DNA of 64,000 nt from Streptomyces mobaraensis NBRC 13819 = DSM 40847 (lineage in GTDB: Bacteria; Actinomycetota; Actinomycetes; Streptomycetales; Streptomycetaceae). Under the pieces are notes generated by a model. It did no database searches. It saw only the letters and a list, made by a program, of their open reading frames with translations, and had not been told where the DNA came from. Shown here one piece after another: positions 48,978 to 57,834 of this stretch. A program made the translations under genes and the position numbers. The stretch is from assembly GCF_017916255.1 (NCBI RefSeq), contig NZ_CP072827.1:1922001-1986000 (forward strand), given 5' to 3'. Position 1 is the stretch's first letter. Every line of letters starts with the position of its first letter.

Positions 48978-49285
48978 GGGTGGGTGGGGGGTGCCCCGGT
49001 CCCGCCCTTTCACCGTTTCCTGGGAGCTACGCCCCCAGACCCCCTTATCGCGGCTCCGCCGCTCGTCCTCAAACTCCCCCAGAGGGGGCACCCCCAACGG
49101 GCTGAGTTCAGCCCGTCCGGCGTTTGAGGACAACCGCGCGGAGCGCGGTTTCGGGGGTGCGGGGGCTCGCCCCCGCAAGAAACGGTGAAAGGGCGGGACC
49201 GGGGCAACTCCCCCTAGACGCCGACGCCCCACCGCGCTACGACAGAAGCGCGACGCGTCACCGACCCGCTCCCGAAAGGGCCCGC
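48978..49285. other. Gap filled by palindromic element, upstream of bL37-like gene
   Basis: 308 bp; 48993-49205 is a copy of the dispersed element (listed separately). The remaining ~80 bp before ATG 49286 must hold the promoter of the small ribosomal gene unless it is read through from upstream; AAAGGG at ~49275 is its ribosome-binding site. Confidence 0.6.
48993..49205. repeat. Dispersed palindromic element, mosaic copy
   Basis: 213 bp with the same arm order as the copies at 29026 and 52047. The left half of its central palindrome is interrupted by a different motif, CTCCCCCAGAGGGGGCACCC at ~49074, which recurs inverted at ~63600. It lies 15 nt after the ybaK stop. Confidence 0.88.
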
Positions 49286-49360
49286 ATGTCCAAGCGCACC
49301 CGCAAGCGCAAGTGGCGTCTCAAGAAGAACCGAGCGAACCACGGCCGCCGGCCGGCCTGA
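49286..49360 (+). CDS. 24-residue bL37-like ribosomal protein
   Basis: A 24-residue, very basic peptide: start MSKRTRKRKWRL, then KKNRANHGRRPA. The RANHGRRP ending matches the KANHGKRP ending of actinobacterial bL37, a tiny 50S subunit protein first seen in mycobacterial ribosome structures. ATG 49286 has AAAGGG at 7 nt. Too short for routine gene finding but strongly supported by composition, ending and ribosome-binding site. Confidence 0.75.
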   Translation: MSKRTRKRKWRLKKNRANHGRRPA

Positions 49361-49363
49361 AGC

Positions 49364-49987
49364 TCAGCGAGAGGACCCCCCGGACCGGGCACCCGCCTCC
49401 CACGGCGGGCCCGGCTCCGGATCCCGCGGCCCGAACGCCGCGGTAAGCAGCAGGTGGACGGCCATCGCCGCGATCGGAAACGCCAGCAGCATCCCCTTCG
49501 CCCCCAACCGCAACGGCGCGTCGAAGACGATCCCCTTGCCGACGGACCGCGCGTGGGCCGCCACATCCGAGGCCGGCCCCATATAGACCCCCAGCCGCCA
49601 GGCGAGCACCGACGCCAGCAGGGAGCCCACCGCCAGGGCGGCGACGAGGCCGATCCCGCCGGTCCGCCGGAAGAGGAACACCAGGCCCCCGGCCACCGCA
49701 CCGAACCCCAGGCCCAGCAGGGCGAACGTGCCGTCGGCGCCGATCGCCTGCTCGCCCTCCGAGTTCTTCAGGAACACCGCGTGGCCGTCGGAGATCAGCG
49801 GCACGTGCGGCGCCAGCCACACCCACAGCAGCCCGAACAGCGCCCCGGAGAGGGTCACGGCCGCGGCCACGACGCCCGCGGCGGGCAGTTCGGCGCGCAC
49901 CGCGTCGAGGAGGGCGGCCCGGCCGCCGCGGCTCTCGTAGGAGGTGCGGGGCGTCGGCTGGTCGTCGGGGGTCAGTGGTGCGGTCAC
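49364..49987 (-). CDS. DUF2567 membrane protein
   Basis: 207 residues from GTG 49987. Four membrane helices: AAGVVAAAVTLSGALFGLLWVW, FALLGLGFGAVAGGLVFLF, IGLVAALAVGSLLASVLAW and GMLLAFPIAAMAVHLLLTAAF, with an extracytoplasmic loop after the first containing PLISDGHAVFLKNSEGEQ. This is the actinobacterial DUF2567 pattern; function unknown. Convergent with the bL37-like gene at 3 bp. Confidence 0.85.
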   Translation of the reverse strand: MTAPLTPDDQPTPRTSYESRGGRAALLDAVRAELPAAGVVAAAVTLSGALFGLLWVWLAPHVPLISDGHAVFLKNSEGEQAIGADGTFALLGLGFGAVAGGLVFLFRRTGGIGLVAALAVGSLLASVLAWRLGVYMGPASDVAAHARSVGKGIVFDAPLRLGAKGMLLAFPIAAMAVHLLLTAAFGPRDPEPGPPWEAGARSGGSSR

Positions 49988-50064
49988 CCCGACATCGTGC
50001 CAGGTCGAGGCGGCGCCGTCGGCGGCAGGACGGGCAGCGCGGCGCGTCCTCCGGTCGCGGCCCG

Positions 50065-50901
50065 TCACCGTACGGCCGCCCGGCGGTACGCCCAGGTGGC
50101 GACGGCCAGCGAGACCACGCCGACGGCCGCGCAGACGCCGAGGTCGGCGGCGACCCGCAGCCAGTCGGGGTGCGCGTCGAAACTGCGGGCGAACGCCTCC
50201 ACGCCGTAGGTGGACGGCAGCAGGTCGCGGGCGAGGGCGATCGGCGCGGGCATGTGCGAGGCGGGCAGCACGCCGAGCAGCAGCGCCGCCGACATCCCGA
50301 GCTGCCCCAGGAGCGTCGCGAGTTCCTGCCGGGGCGCGAGCAGCCCGAGGGCGGCGCCCAGCCCGGCCAGCGCGGCCCCGGACAGCGGGATGACGCCCGC
50401 CAGCACCCACAGATGGGCCAGCGGCAGCTTGAACAGCACGCTCCCGACGACGGCGGTGACGGCCGTCCCGGGCACGGTGAACGAGGCGTAGGCGCCCGCC
50501 GCCCCCAGCACGACCGCGGCGGGCGGCACCGGCAGCGTCGCGTAGTGGTCGAGCCCGCCGCTGGCGCGCAACTGCCCGAAGTACTGGGCCAGCAGGTTCA
50601 GCGCGACGAACGCGACCACCAGCACGCTGGAGCCGGCCACGACGGCCCGCGCCTCGTCGCCGCCGTCCACGACCCCGCGCATCAGGATCATGATGCCGAC
50701 GGACTGGAACGTCGCCACGAACAGCAGCGGGATCCGCGCCACCCGGGCGCGGGAGAGCTGCGCCCGGTAGACGGCCGACAGCGCGGGCAGCAGCCGCGCG
50801 CGCGGCGCCAGCGGCGCGGGCTCCCCGCCCACGGGCCGGGGCCGGACCGCACCCCGCTCCCGTACCTTCCCGGACACCGCTTCTGCGGACACAGCACTCA
50901 C
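50065..50901 (-). CDS. ABC-2 type transporter permease
   Basis: A 278-residue permease with six membrane helices after a basic cytosolic N-terminus, starting at GTG 50901 behind AGGAG. The segment SGGLDHYATLPVPPAAVVLG before helix 3 is typical of ABC-2 permeases of drug exporters. It pairs with the ATPase upstream (67 bp). Substrate unknown. Confidence 0.9.
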   Translation of the reverse strand: MSAVSAEAVSGKVRERGAVRPRPVGGEPAPLAPRARLLPALSAVYRAQLSRARVARIPLLFVATFQSVGIMILMRGVVDGGDEARAVVAGSSVLVVAFVALNLLAQYFGQLRASGGLDHYATLPVPPAAVVLGAAGAYASFTVPGTAVTAVVGSVLFKLPLAHLWVLAGVIPLSGAALAGLGAALGLLAPRQELATLLGQLGMSAALLLGVLPASHMPAPIALARDLLPSTYGVEAFARSFDAHPDWLRVAADLGVCAAVGVVSLAVATWAYRRAAVR

Positions 50902-50968
50902 GCGGAACGACTCCTGTTCGGTACGGGCGGTACGGGCCGCACGGCGGCGGACGTTCTGCGGGCCCTCG

Positions 50969-51988
50969 TCACCCCTTCACCAGACCTTCCGCACGGCCGC
51001 CCAGCGCGAGGTACACATCCTCCAGGCTGGGCGTGGCGAGCGTGAAATCGTCGAGCGCGGCGAACGCGGGGCCGCCGGTGACGGCGGCGACGGCCGCCCG
51101 CGCCTCGGCGTGGCCGAGCCGCAGCGACCAGCGGCGGCCGGTCTCGGTGGCGATGTCGCGGAGCGCCGCGACCTCGGGGACGTCGAGCGGCGGCACGTCG
51201 CGCCAGACGAGGTCGAGCCGCACCTCGTCCGCGACGAGTTCCTTGAGCCCGGCCGGGGTGTCGCAGGCGATGATCCGCCCGCGCTCCAGCACGGCGACCC
51301 GGTCCAGGACGGTCTCGGCCTCGATGACGTTGTGGGTGACGAGCAGGACGGTCGCGCCGCGCTCGGCGCGCCGCCGGTCGACGGCGGCCCAGACGGCGCG
51401 CCGGGCGACCGGGTCCATGCCCGTGGTCGGCTCGTCCAGGACCAGCAGCGGGCGGTCGCCGACCAGGGTGGCGGCGAAGCAGGCGAGGCGGCGCTGGCCG
51501 CCGGAGAGCTTCTTCAGCGGCCGCGCGGCGAGCGGCCCCAGCCCGAGCTCGTCGAGCACCGCGTCCCGCTCGGCCCGCGCCGCCCTCAGCCCCAGCCCGC
51601 GCAGCCGCCCGGTCGTCTCGGCGGCCAGCGCCACCGTCAGCTCGTCGAGCGCGCTCGACTGCTGCCCGAGGTAGCCGACGAGCCGCGCCGCGCGGTCCGG
51701 ATACCGCACGAGGTCGTGCCCCAGCATCTCGACGCTGCCCCGGTCGGGGCGGAGGAGGCCGGTGAGCTGACGGACGAGGGTGGTCTTGCCGGCGCCGTTG
51801 GGCCCGAGCAGCCCGAAGATCTCGCCGCGGTGGACGTCGAGGTCGATGCCGTCGCTGGCGCGGACCTCCTGTTCGGCCGGCCTTCCGCGACGACCGCGAG
51901 CGGCGGCGTACGTCTTCACCAGACCGCGCACGGAGCACACCACCGGCTCTCCGGCGTGCCCTGCCGCCTGCTTCACGCCCATCCTCAC
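50969..51988 (-). CDS. ABC transporter ATP-binding protein
   Basis: 339 residues with Walker A GPNGAGKTTL, Q-loop YLGQQSSALDELT, signature LSGGQRRLACF, Walker B LLVLDEPTTGMDP and H-loop LLVTHNV. A ~90-residue C-terminal extension is as in ABC-2 drug-export ATPases of the DrrA type. The start may be GTG 51988 or ATG 51982. With the permease it forms a probable exporter; no regulator or resistance gene is adjacent. Confidence 0.93.
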   Translation of the reverse strand: MRMGVKQAAGHAGEPVVCSVRGLVKTYAAARGRRGRPAEQEVRASDGIDLDVHRGEIFGLLGPNGAGKTTLVRQLTGLLRPDRGSVEMLGHDLVRYPDRAARLVGYLGQQSSALDELTVALAAETTGRLRGLGLRAARAERDAVLDELGLGPLAARPLKKLSGGQRRLACFAATLVGDRPLLVLDEPTTGMDPVARRAVWAAVDRRRAERGATVLLVTHNVIEAETVLDRVAVLERGRIIACDTPAGLKELVADEVRLDLVWRDVPPLDVPEVAALRDIATETGRRWSLRLGHAEARAAVAAVTGGPAFAALDDFTLATPSLEDVYLALGGRAEGLVKG

Positions 51989-52046
51989 GAGCTATGAGGG
52001 TACGCGTACGGCGGGCGACGGCTGCGACGGGGGTGCAGGGGGTGTT

Positions 52047-52240
52047 GCCCCGGTCCCGCCCTTTCACCGTTTCCTGGGGGCTGCGCCCCCAGACCCCCCT
52101 TTCGCGGCTTCGCCGCTCGTCCTCAAACGCCGGACGGGCTGATATAGCCCGTCCGGCGTTTGAGGACAGCGCCCGCAGGGCGCTTCGGGGGTGCGGGGGC
52201 GGAGCCCCTGCAAGAAACGGCGAAAGGGCGGGACCGGGGC
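52047..52240. repeat. Dispersed palindromic element, full copy
   Basis: The most regular copy, 194 bp: GCCCCGGTCCCGCCCTTTCA end, CTGGGGGCTGCGCCCCCAG and GCGGCTTCGCCGC hairpins, a central palindrome with only a few unpaired bases (CGGACGGGCTGATATAGCCC), then GCGCCCGCAGGGCGC and GCGGGGGCGGAGCCCC, and the reverse end. It lies 5 nt after the stop of the NYN gene. Confidence 0.92.
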
Positions 52241-52245
52241 ACCCC

Positions 52246-53526
52246 CTAATCACCCGCAGGCGCATGCTCCGCCGCCGTCCGCGCATCGATCTCGCGCCAG
52301 AACCCGGCGCGAATCGCATACCGATCCCGCTCATCGATCTGATCGTCCTTGTGCGCCAGCAGCCCGAACCGCGCCGCGTACCGCAGCAACTCCCCATCGA
52401 TCCGATGCGGAATCCGCGGGTACTCCGTCGACAGATGCTGGAGGTGCACGGAGTCGGTGATCCGCTCGGTCCACCGCCGGGCGAACACCTGACCGACCTC
52501 GAAGGGGTCGCCCCCCACCGTGGTGATGTCCTCCTCCCGGTCGGCCCACCGCTGCTCCGCACTGGTGAGCTGGGCGAGCGTCGGCAGCGCGGCGATCTCG
52601 GGAGGCTCCCCGGAGCCGCCGCCGGACCCCCGGTCGACCAGCCCCCGGTCGGAGGACCAGCGCAGGGTCGCGTTGGGGTGCCCGAGGGCGGGCGGCGCCG
52701 ACACGGCCGCCCCGGCGGCGGGCCCCTTGCCGAGGACGGCGAGGTCCTTGGGCGTGGGCACGGTCCGGGTGCCGGCGGCCTCCCCCCGCTCGCCGGCGGC
52801 TGCGGCGGCGGGCACGGGCGCGGGCCGCACCCCGTTCCGTACGGGCTCCCGCCCCTCGGCGGCCGTGGCCGGGGCCCCCACCCGCTCCCCCGCCGAACCG
52901 CTCTCGGGCAGCGGCGCGGAGAGGATCGCCGCGATCTCCGGCTCGGCGGTGGGCGCGGGCGCGCAGGGCCCGGTGAGCTCGCGGGCGCGGACGGCGCGGG
53001 TGATCCACGTACGGTCGAGGACGCGGCGCTCGTCGGCCTCGGCGACGAGGTCCTCGGACTGGTTGTAGTCGCCGTCGGCGGCCTGGACGGCCCAGAGGTG
53101 GACGGCGACGCCGTGTTCCTTGGCGGACATCAGGCCGGGCAGCAGATCGCCGTCGCCGGTGACCAGGACGATGTCGGAGCAGGCCCGGTTGCGGGCGAGT
53201 TCGGTGAGTTCGGCGTGCATGGCCGCGTCGACGCCCTTCTGGGCCCAGCGGCCGTCGGTGCGGGTGAGGGCGCCGAGCCGGACAGTGACCCGGGGCATCA
53301 CGCGCAGCCGCCGGTGCTCGGGCTGGGGCACCCGGTCGGGTGCGCCGTCGAACCAGTAGATCCGCAGCAGGGGGCGTTGGGTGTCGTCCTCGGCGCGTTC
53401 GCGCAGGCCCTGGATGAGGGTGGTGTGGTCGACGGTGATGCGGGACCGGGCGGGCTCCCCGGCCAGCAGGCTGGCGGCGGCGCCCAGCAGGTACCCGGCG
53501 TCCACCAGGACGACGCAGCGGTCCAC
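52246..53526 (-). CDS. NYN-domain (PIN-like) protein
   Basis: A 426-residue protein. The N-terminal NYN nuclease fold has Asp9 in VVLVDAGYLLG, WAQKGVDAAMHAELTELA and VLVTGDGDLLPGLMSAKE, which supply the acidic metal site of PIN-like RNases. A Pro/Ala-rich linker (~190-300) leads to a C-terminal helical domain with GDPFEVGQVFARRWTERI and RIDGELLRYAARFGLL, resembling OST-HTH/winged-helix RNA-binding modules. It may act on RNA. Starts at GTG 53526. Confidence 0.88.
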   Translation of the reverse strand: MDRCVVLVDAGYLLGAAASLLAGEPARSRITVDHTTLIQGLRERAEDDTQRPLLRIYWFDGAPDRVPQPEHRRLRVMPRVTVRLGALTRTDGRWAQKGVDAAMHAELTELARNRACSDIVLVTGDGDLLPGLMSAKEHGVAVHLWAVQAADGDYNQSEDLVAEADERRVLDRTWITRAVRARELTGPCAPAPTAEPEIAAILSAPLPESGSAGERVGAPATAAEGREPVRNGVRPAPVPAAAAAGERGEAAGTRTVPTPKDLAVLGKGPAAGAAVSAPPALGHPNATLRWSSDRGLVDRGSGGGSGEPPEIAALPTLAQLTSAEQRWADREEDITTVGGDPFEVGQVFARRWTERITDSVHLQHLSTEYPRIPHRIDGELLRYAARFGLLAHKDDQIDERDRYAIRAGFWREIDARTAAEHAPAGD

Positions 53527-53809
53527 GGTGCACCTTCTCTCCGTATGTCCAGCATGTCCGGCATGTCGAGTGATGCGGTCGCCCCCGGCACGGCAGTGCC
53601 CCGGTTGTCACACGGCTTTCCCAGGAGTCTGCCCGACCGCACGGGGGTTATCAGTCCGAACTGGATCATCGGCGTGGCGGATACGGGGTGCGGCCGAGAA
53701 GTACCCCTGTCACACATGGTTATGGACCGAAATGCGGGTTTCGTCCGCGCGTGCCAGGGTGTTGTGCGGAGACACCGGGGGGCATCCGGAGTGGAGGCGA
53801 ACAACGGCC
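53527..53809. promoter_or_regulatory. Divergent intergenic region, NYN gene and small basic gene
   Basis: 283 bp between divergent starts. It holds GC-poor stretches (GGGGTTATCAGTCCGAACTG and CACACATGGTTATGGACC) in which promoters are likely, but no pair was assigned with confidence. No gene is supported. Confidence 0.4.
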
Positions 53810-53971
53810 ATGGCCAAGAACAAGAAGCAGGACCGGAGTCAGCAGAAGGCGGCGCAGGCCGAGCGCGGCCAGCAGCAGGCGCAGAAATCGTCCATGGAGG
53901 CCCAGTCGACGCGGGTGACGCCGGCGGACGTCGCCCACAAGAGCCGCCAGAAGCGTTTCGGCCACAACTGA
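53810..53971 (+). CDS. Small basic, Gln-rich protein
   Basis: A 53-residue protein, MAKNKKQDRSQQKAAQAERG followed by QQQAQKSSMEAQ and a C-terminus ending SRQKRFGHN. It is highly charged, rich in Lys and Gln, with no hydrophobic core, so probably disordered. GGAGG lies 12 nt before the ATG, a long but workable spacing. Similar small basic proteins are common in Streptomyces; function unknown. Confidence 0.7.
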   Translation: MAKNKKQDRSQQKAAQAERGQQQAQKSSMEAQSTRVTPADVAHKSRQKRFGHN

Positions 53972-53990
53972 CCGGCGCCCCGACGCACGT

Positions 53991-54023
53991 GAGGGCGCGC
54001 CCGCGGGAAGCGGGCGCGCCCTC
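53991..54023. terminator. Bidirectional hairpin terminator
   Basis: A perfect 14-bp stem, GAGGGCGCGCCCGC at 53991-54004 with GCGGGCGCGCCCTC at 54010-54023, closes a GGGAA loop. It lies 19 nt after the small basic gene and 57 nt beyond the convergent dnaE stop. Confidence 0.85.
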
Positions 54024-54026
54024 CGT

Positions 54027-54086
54027 CGCGTACGACCGTCAGCCGTCGTGTACGACCCTCAGCCCTTCGCGTACGACCCTCAGCCC
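54027..54086. repeat. Three short tandem repeats at the dnaE 3' end
   Basis: The motif TACGACC(G/C)TCAGCC recurs at 54031, 54051 and 54072 with a 20-21 bp period. The last copy covers the dnaE stop. Looks like local tandem duplication of the gene end. Confidence 0.75.
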
Positions 54087-57000
54087 GCCAGGCAGGACGG
54101 CCCGAGGAGCTGCTTCAGGTCGCCGAACAGGGCGGGGTCGGGATTGACCCGGTGCCGGTCCAGCCGCAGCACGGTGGTCTTCCGCGCGCCCTGGAGCTTG
54201 ATGCGCACCTCGGTGGAGCCGCGGTGGTGGGTGAGCACCTGGCCGAGCCGTTCGACCAGCGGCGGGGTGACCTTCACCGTCGGGATGGAGATGATCACGG
54301 GGGCGTTCGTCCCCGCGTTGGACAGGTCGGGGACCATCAGCTCCATGGCGACCAGCCGCGGGATGTCCTCCCGCTTGTCCAGCCGGCCCTTGACGAAGAC
54401 GACGGCGTCCTCGACGAGCTGGGTGGAGACCAGCTGGTAGGTGGCGGGGAAGAACATGCAGTCGATGGAACCGGCCAGGTCCTCGACGGTGGCGATGGCC
54501 CAGGCGTTGCCCTGCTTGGTCATCTTCCGCTGGAGGCCGGAGATGATGCCGCCGATGGTGACGATCGCGCCGTCGGAGTAGTCGCCGCCGGTGAGCTGGC
54601 TGATCCCGGCGTCGGCCTTGTCGTTGAGGACGTGCTCGATGCCGAAGAGCGGGTGGTCGGAGACGTAGAGGCCGAGCATCTCGCGCTCCTGCGCGAGGAG
54701 GTACGACTTCTCCCACTCGACGTCGGAGAACTCCACGTCCAGCCCGAAGCCGGGCTCGCCGCTCTCCTCCTCGCCCATGCCGCCGAAGAGGTCGAACTGC
54801 CCCTCGGCCTCCTTGCGCTTGACCTGCACCACGTTGTCGATCATCGGCTCGTAGTGCGCGGTGAGGCCCTTGCGGGTGTGCCCCATCTCGTCGAACGCAC
54901 CGGCCTTGATCAGCGATTCGACGGTGCGCTTGTTGCAGACGACCGCCTCGACCTTGTCCAGGAAGTCGGGGAACGAGGTGTACTTCCCCTTGGACTTGCG
55001 GCAGCGGATGATCGAGTCGACGACGTTGGCACCGACGTTCCGGACGGCGGTGAGGCCGAAGAGGATCACGTCGTCACCCTGGGCGGCGAAGTTGGCCTCG
55101 GACTCGTTGACGTTCGGCGGGAGCACCTTGATGCCCATGCGGCGGCACTCGTTGAGGTACGTCGCGGACTTGTCCTTGTCGTCCTTGACGGAGGTGAGCA
55201 GCGCCGCCATGTACTCGGCCGGGTGGTTGGCCTTGAGGTAGGCGGTCCAGTAGGACACCAGGCCGTACGCGGCGGAGTGCGCCTTGTTGAACGCGTAGCC
55301 GGCGAACGGGACCAGCACGTCCCAGAGCGCCTGGATGGCCTCGTCGGAGTAGCCCTTCTCCCGCGCGCCCTTCTGGAAGAGGACGAAGTTCTTCGCCAGT
55401 TCCTCGGGCTTCTTCTTGCCCATGACGCGGCGGAGGATGTCGGCCTCGCCGAGCGAGTACCCGGCGATGATCTGGGCGGCCTTCTGCACCTGCTCCTGGT
55501 AGACGATCAGGCCGTAGGTGACCGCCAGCACCTCCTGGAGCGGCTCCTCCAGCTCCGGGTGGATCGGGGTGATCTCCTGCTGGCCGTTCTTCCGGAGCGC
55601 GTAGTTGGTGTGCGAGTTCATGCCCATCGGGCCCGGCCGGTACAGGGCGGACACGGCGGAGATGTCTTCGAAGTTGTCGGGCTTCATCAGCCGCAGCAGG
55701 GACCGCATGGGCCCGCCGTCGAACTGGAAGACGCCGAGGGTGTCACCGCGCTGGAGCAGCTCGAAGGTCGTGGGGTCGTCGAGCGGGAGGCTCAGGAGAT
55801 CGATGTCGATCCCCTTGTTGGCCTTCACCATCTTGACGGCGTCGTCCATGATCGTCAGGTTGCGCAGGCCCAGGAAGTCCATCTTCAGCAGGCCGAGCGA
55901 CTCACAGCTCGGGTAGTCCCACTGGGTGATGGTGACGCCGTCGGAGTGCCTGACCCAGACCGGGACGTGGTCGGTGATCGTCTCGCTGGACATGATCACG
56001 CCGGCCGCGTGCACACCCATCTGGCGGACCAGGCCCTCGACGCCCATCGCGGTGTCGATGACCTTCTTGACGTCCGGCTCGTTCTCGTACATCGCCCGGA
56101 CCTCGCCCGCCTCGCTGTAGCGGGGGTGGTTGGGGTCGGTGATGCCGGAGAGCGGGATGCCCTTGCCGAGCACGTCGGCGGGCATGGCCTTGGTGATGCG
56201 GTCGCCCATGGCGTACGGGTAGCCGAGGACGCGGGCCGAGTCCTTGATCGCGTTCTTGGCCTTGATGGTGCCGTAGGTGCCGATCATGGCGACCTTGTCG
56301 GCGCCGTACTTCTCGGTGACGTACCGGATCACCTCGGAGCGCCGACGCTCGTCGAAGTCGATGTCGACATCGGGCATCGAGATGCGCTCGGGGTTGAGGA
56401 ACCGCTCGAAGATCAGGCCGTGCGGGATGGGGTCGAGGTCGGTGATGCCCAGGGCGTACGCGACGATCGAGCCGGCCGCGGAGCCACGGCCGGGGCCGAC
56501 GGCGATGCCCTGCTTCTTGGCCCACATGATGAAGTCGGCGACCACGAGGAAGTAGCCCGGGAAGCCCATCGAGATGATCGTGTCCATCTCGTACTCGACC
56601 TGCTTCATGCGGTCCTCGGGGATGCCGCCCGGGAAGCGGCGGTGCATGCCCCGCATGGTCTCCTCGCGGAACCAGGTGACCTCGGTGTAGCCCTCGGGGA
56701 TGTCGAACTTGGGCATGAGGTTCTTGGCCTTGAACATGCCCTCGGTGTTGATCTGCTCCGCGACCAGGCGGGTGTTGGCGCAGCCCTCCTGCCAGGCGTC
56801 CGAGGAGTCGATGGCGTACATCTCCTCCGTGGACTTCAGGTAGTAGCCCGAGCCGTCGAACCGGAAGCGGTCCGGGTCGGAGAGGTTCTTGCCGGTCTGA
56901 ATGCAGAGCAGGGCGTCGTGGGCCGCGGCCTCGTGCGCGTACGTGTAGTGGGAGTCGTTGGTGACCAGCGGGGGGATACCGAGCTTCTTGCCGATCTCCA

Positions 57001-57619
57001 GCAGGCCGTCGCGGACCCGGCGCTCGATCTCGATGCCGTGGTCCATCAGCTCCAGGAAGTACCGGCCCTCGCCGAAGATGTCCTTGTAGTCCGACGCGGC
57101 CTTGATGGCCTCGTCGAACTGGCCGAGGCGGAGCCGGGTCTGCACCTCGCCCGAGGGGCAGCCGGTGGAGGCGATCAGGCCCTCGGACCACTGGGAGATG
57201 GTCTCCTTGTCCATCCGCGGCCACTTGGTCAGCCAGCCCTCGGCGTACGCGTCGGAGGACAGCCGGAAGAGGTTGTGCAGGCCGGTGACGTCCGCCGCCC
57301 AGATCGTCTTGTGCGTGTAACCACCCGAACCGGACACGTCGTCGCGCTTCTGGTGCGGCTGGCCCCACTGGATGCGCCGCTTGTTCCGCCGGGACTCGGG
57401 CGCGACGTACGCCTCGATGCCGATGATCGGCGTGATCTCGGCCTTCTTCGCCTGGTGGAAGAAGTCGTAGGCGCCGTGCAGGTTGCCGTGGTCGGACATG
57501 GCGATGTGCGTCATGCCCATGTCCTTGCAGGCGGCGAACATGTCCTTCAGCCGCGCGGCGCCGTCCAGCAGCGAGTACTGGGTGTGGACGTGCAGGTGCG
57601 TGAAGGGCGGCTTGCTCAC
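54080..57619 (-). CDS. dnaE: DNA polymerase III alpha subunit
   Basis: The 1179-residue replicative polymerase starts at GTG 57619 (SKPPFTHLHVHTQYSLLDGA), with GGAGG at 11 nt; this is the usual DnaE length. An N-terminal PHP domain (HLHVHTQYS, MSDHGNLHG) is followed by the polymerase with catalytic aspartates in MPDVDIDFDERRR and the helix-hairpin-helix region (GLTAVRNVGANVVDSI). The OB fold (AIVTIGGIISGLQRKMT) and tau-binding C-terminus complete it. The histidine-rich PHP site looks intact. Convergent with the small basic gene. Confidence 0.98.
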   Translation of the reverse strand: MSKPPFTHLHVHTQYSLLDGAARLKDMFAACKDMGMTHIAMSDHGNLHGAYDFFHQAKKAEITPIIGIEAYVAPESRRNKRRIQWGQPHQKRDDVSGSGGYTHKTIWAADVTGLHNLFRLSSDAYAEGWLTKWPRMDKETISQWSEGLIASTGCPSGEVQTRLRLGQFDEAIKAASDYKDIFGEGRYFLELMDHGIEIERRVRDGLLEIGKKLGIPPLVTNDSHYTYAHEAAAHDALLCIQTGKNLSDPDRFRFDGSGYYLKSTEEMYAIDSSDAWQEGCANTRLVAEQINTEGMFKAKNLMPKFDIPEGYTEVTWFREETMRGMHRRFPGGIPEDRMKQVEYEMDTIISMGFPGYFLVVADFIMWAKKQGIAVGPGRGSAAGSIVAYALGITDLDPIPHGLIFERFLNPERISMPDVDIDFDERRRSEVIRYVTEKYGADKVAMIGTYGTIKAKNAIKDSARVLGYPYAMGDRITKAMPADVLGKGIPLSGITDPNHPRYSEAGEVRAMYENEPDVKKVIDTAMGVEGLVRQMGVHAAGVIMSSETITDHVPVWVRHSDGVTITQWDYPSCESLGLLKMDFLGLRNLTIMDDAVKMVKANKGIDIDLLSLPLDDPTTFELLQRGDTLGVFQFDGGPMRSLLRLMKPDNFEDISAVSALYRPGPMGMNSHTNYALRKNGQQEITPIHPELEEPLQEVLAVTYGLIVYQEQVQKAAQIIAGYSLGEADILRRVMGKKKPEELAKNFVLFQKGAREKGYSDEAIQALWDVLVPFAGYAFNKAHSAAYGLVSYWTAYLKANHPAEYMAALLTSVKDDKDKSATYLNECRRMGIKVLPPNVNESEANFAAQGDDVILFGLTAVRNVGANVVDSIIRCRKSKGKYTSFPDFLDKVEAVVCNKRTVESLIKAGAFDEMGHTRKGLTAHYEPMIDNVVQVKRKEAEGQFDLFGGMGEEESGEPGFGLDVEFSDVEWEKSYLLAQEREMLGLYVSDHPLFGIEHVLNDKADAGISQLTGGDYSDGAIVTIGGIISGLQRKMTKQGNAWAIATVEDLAGSIDCMFFPATYQLVSTQLVEDAVVFVKGRLDKREDIPRLVAMELMVPDLSNAGTNAPVIISIPTVKVTPPLVERLGQVLTHHRGSTEVRIKLQGARKTTVLRLDRHRVNPDPALFGDLKQLLGPSCLAG

Positions 57620-57834
57620 GGTGGAGGACCTCCGGCGGAACGGATGGGGGCGGGTGAGGAACACAGGGAACGGGGGACTCGGCAGTCTTGAAGGTTACCG
57701 GCCCGCCTCGGACGCCACGGCGGGCCCGGGGAGCCACCCGCGCCCCGAGCGACACCCCGAACGGACATTCGAGAGCCACCCGCGTGAATCGCCCTTTAGG
57801 CAGCGCTTACCGCAGAACGTGCCAGACTCGCCAT

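Noticed and set aside
54152..57691. 1179-codon plus-strand ORF over dnaE
   Set aside because: Antisense mirror of dnaE with Asp/Leu/Val/Gly shadow composition and no recognisable family.
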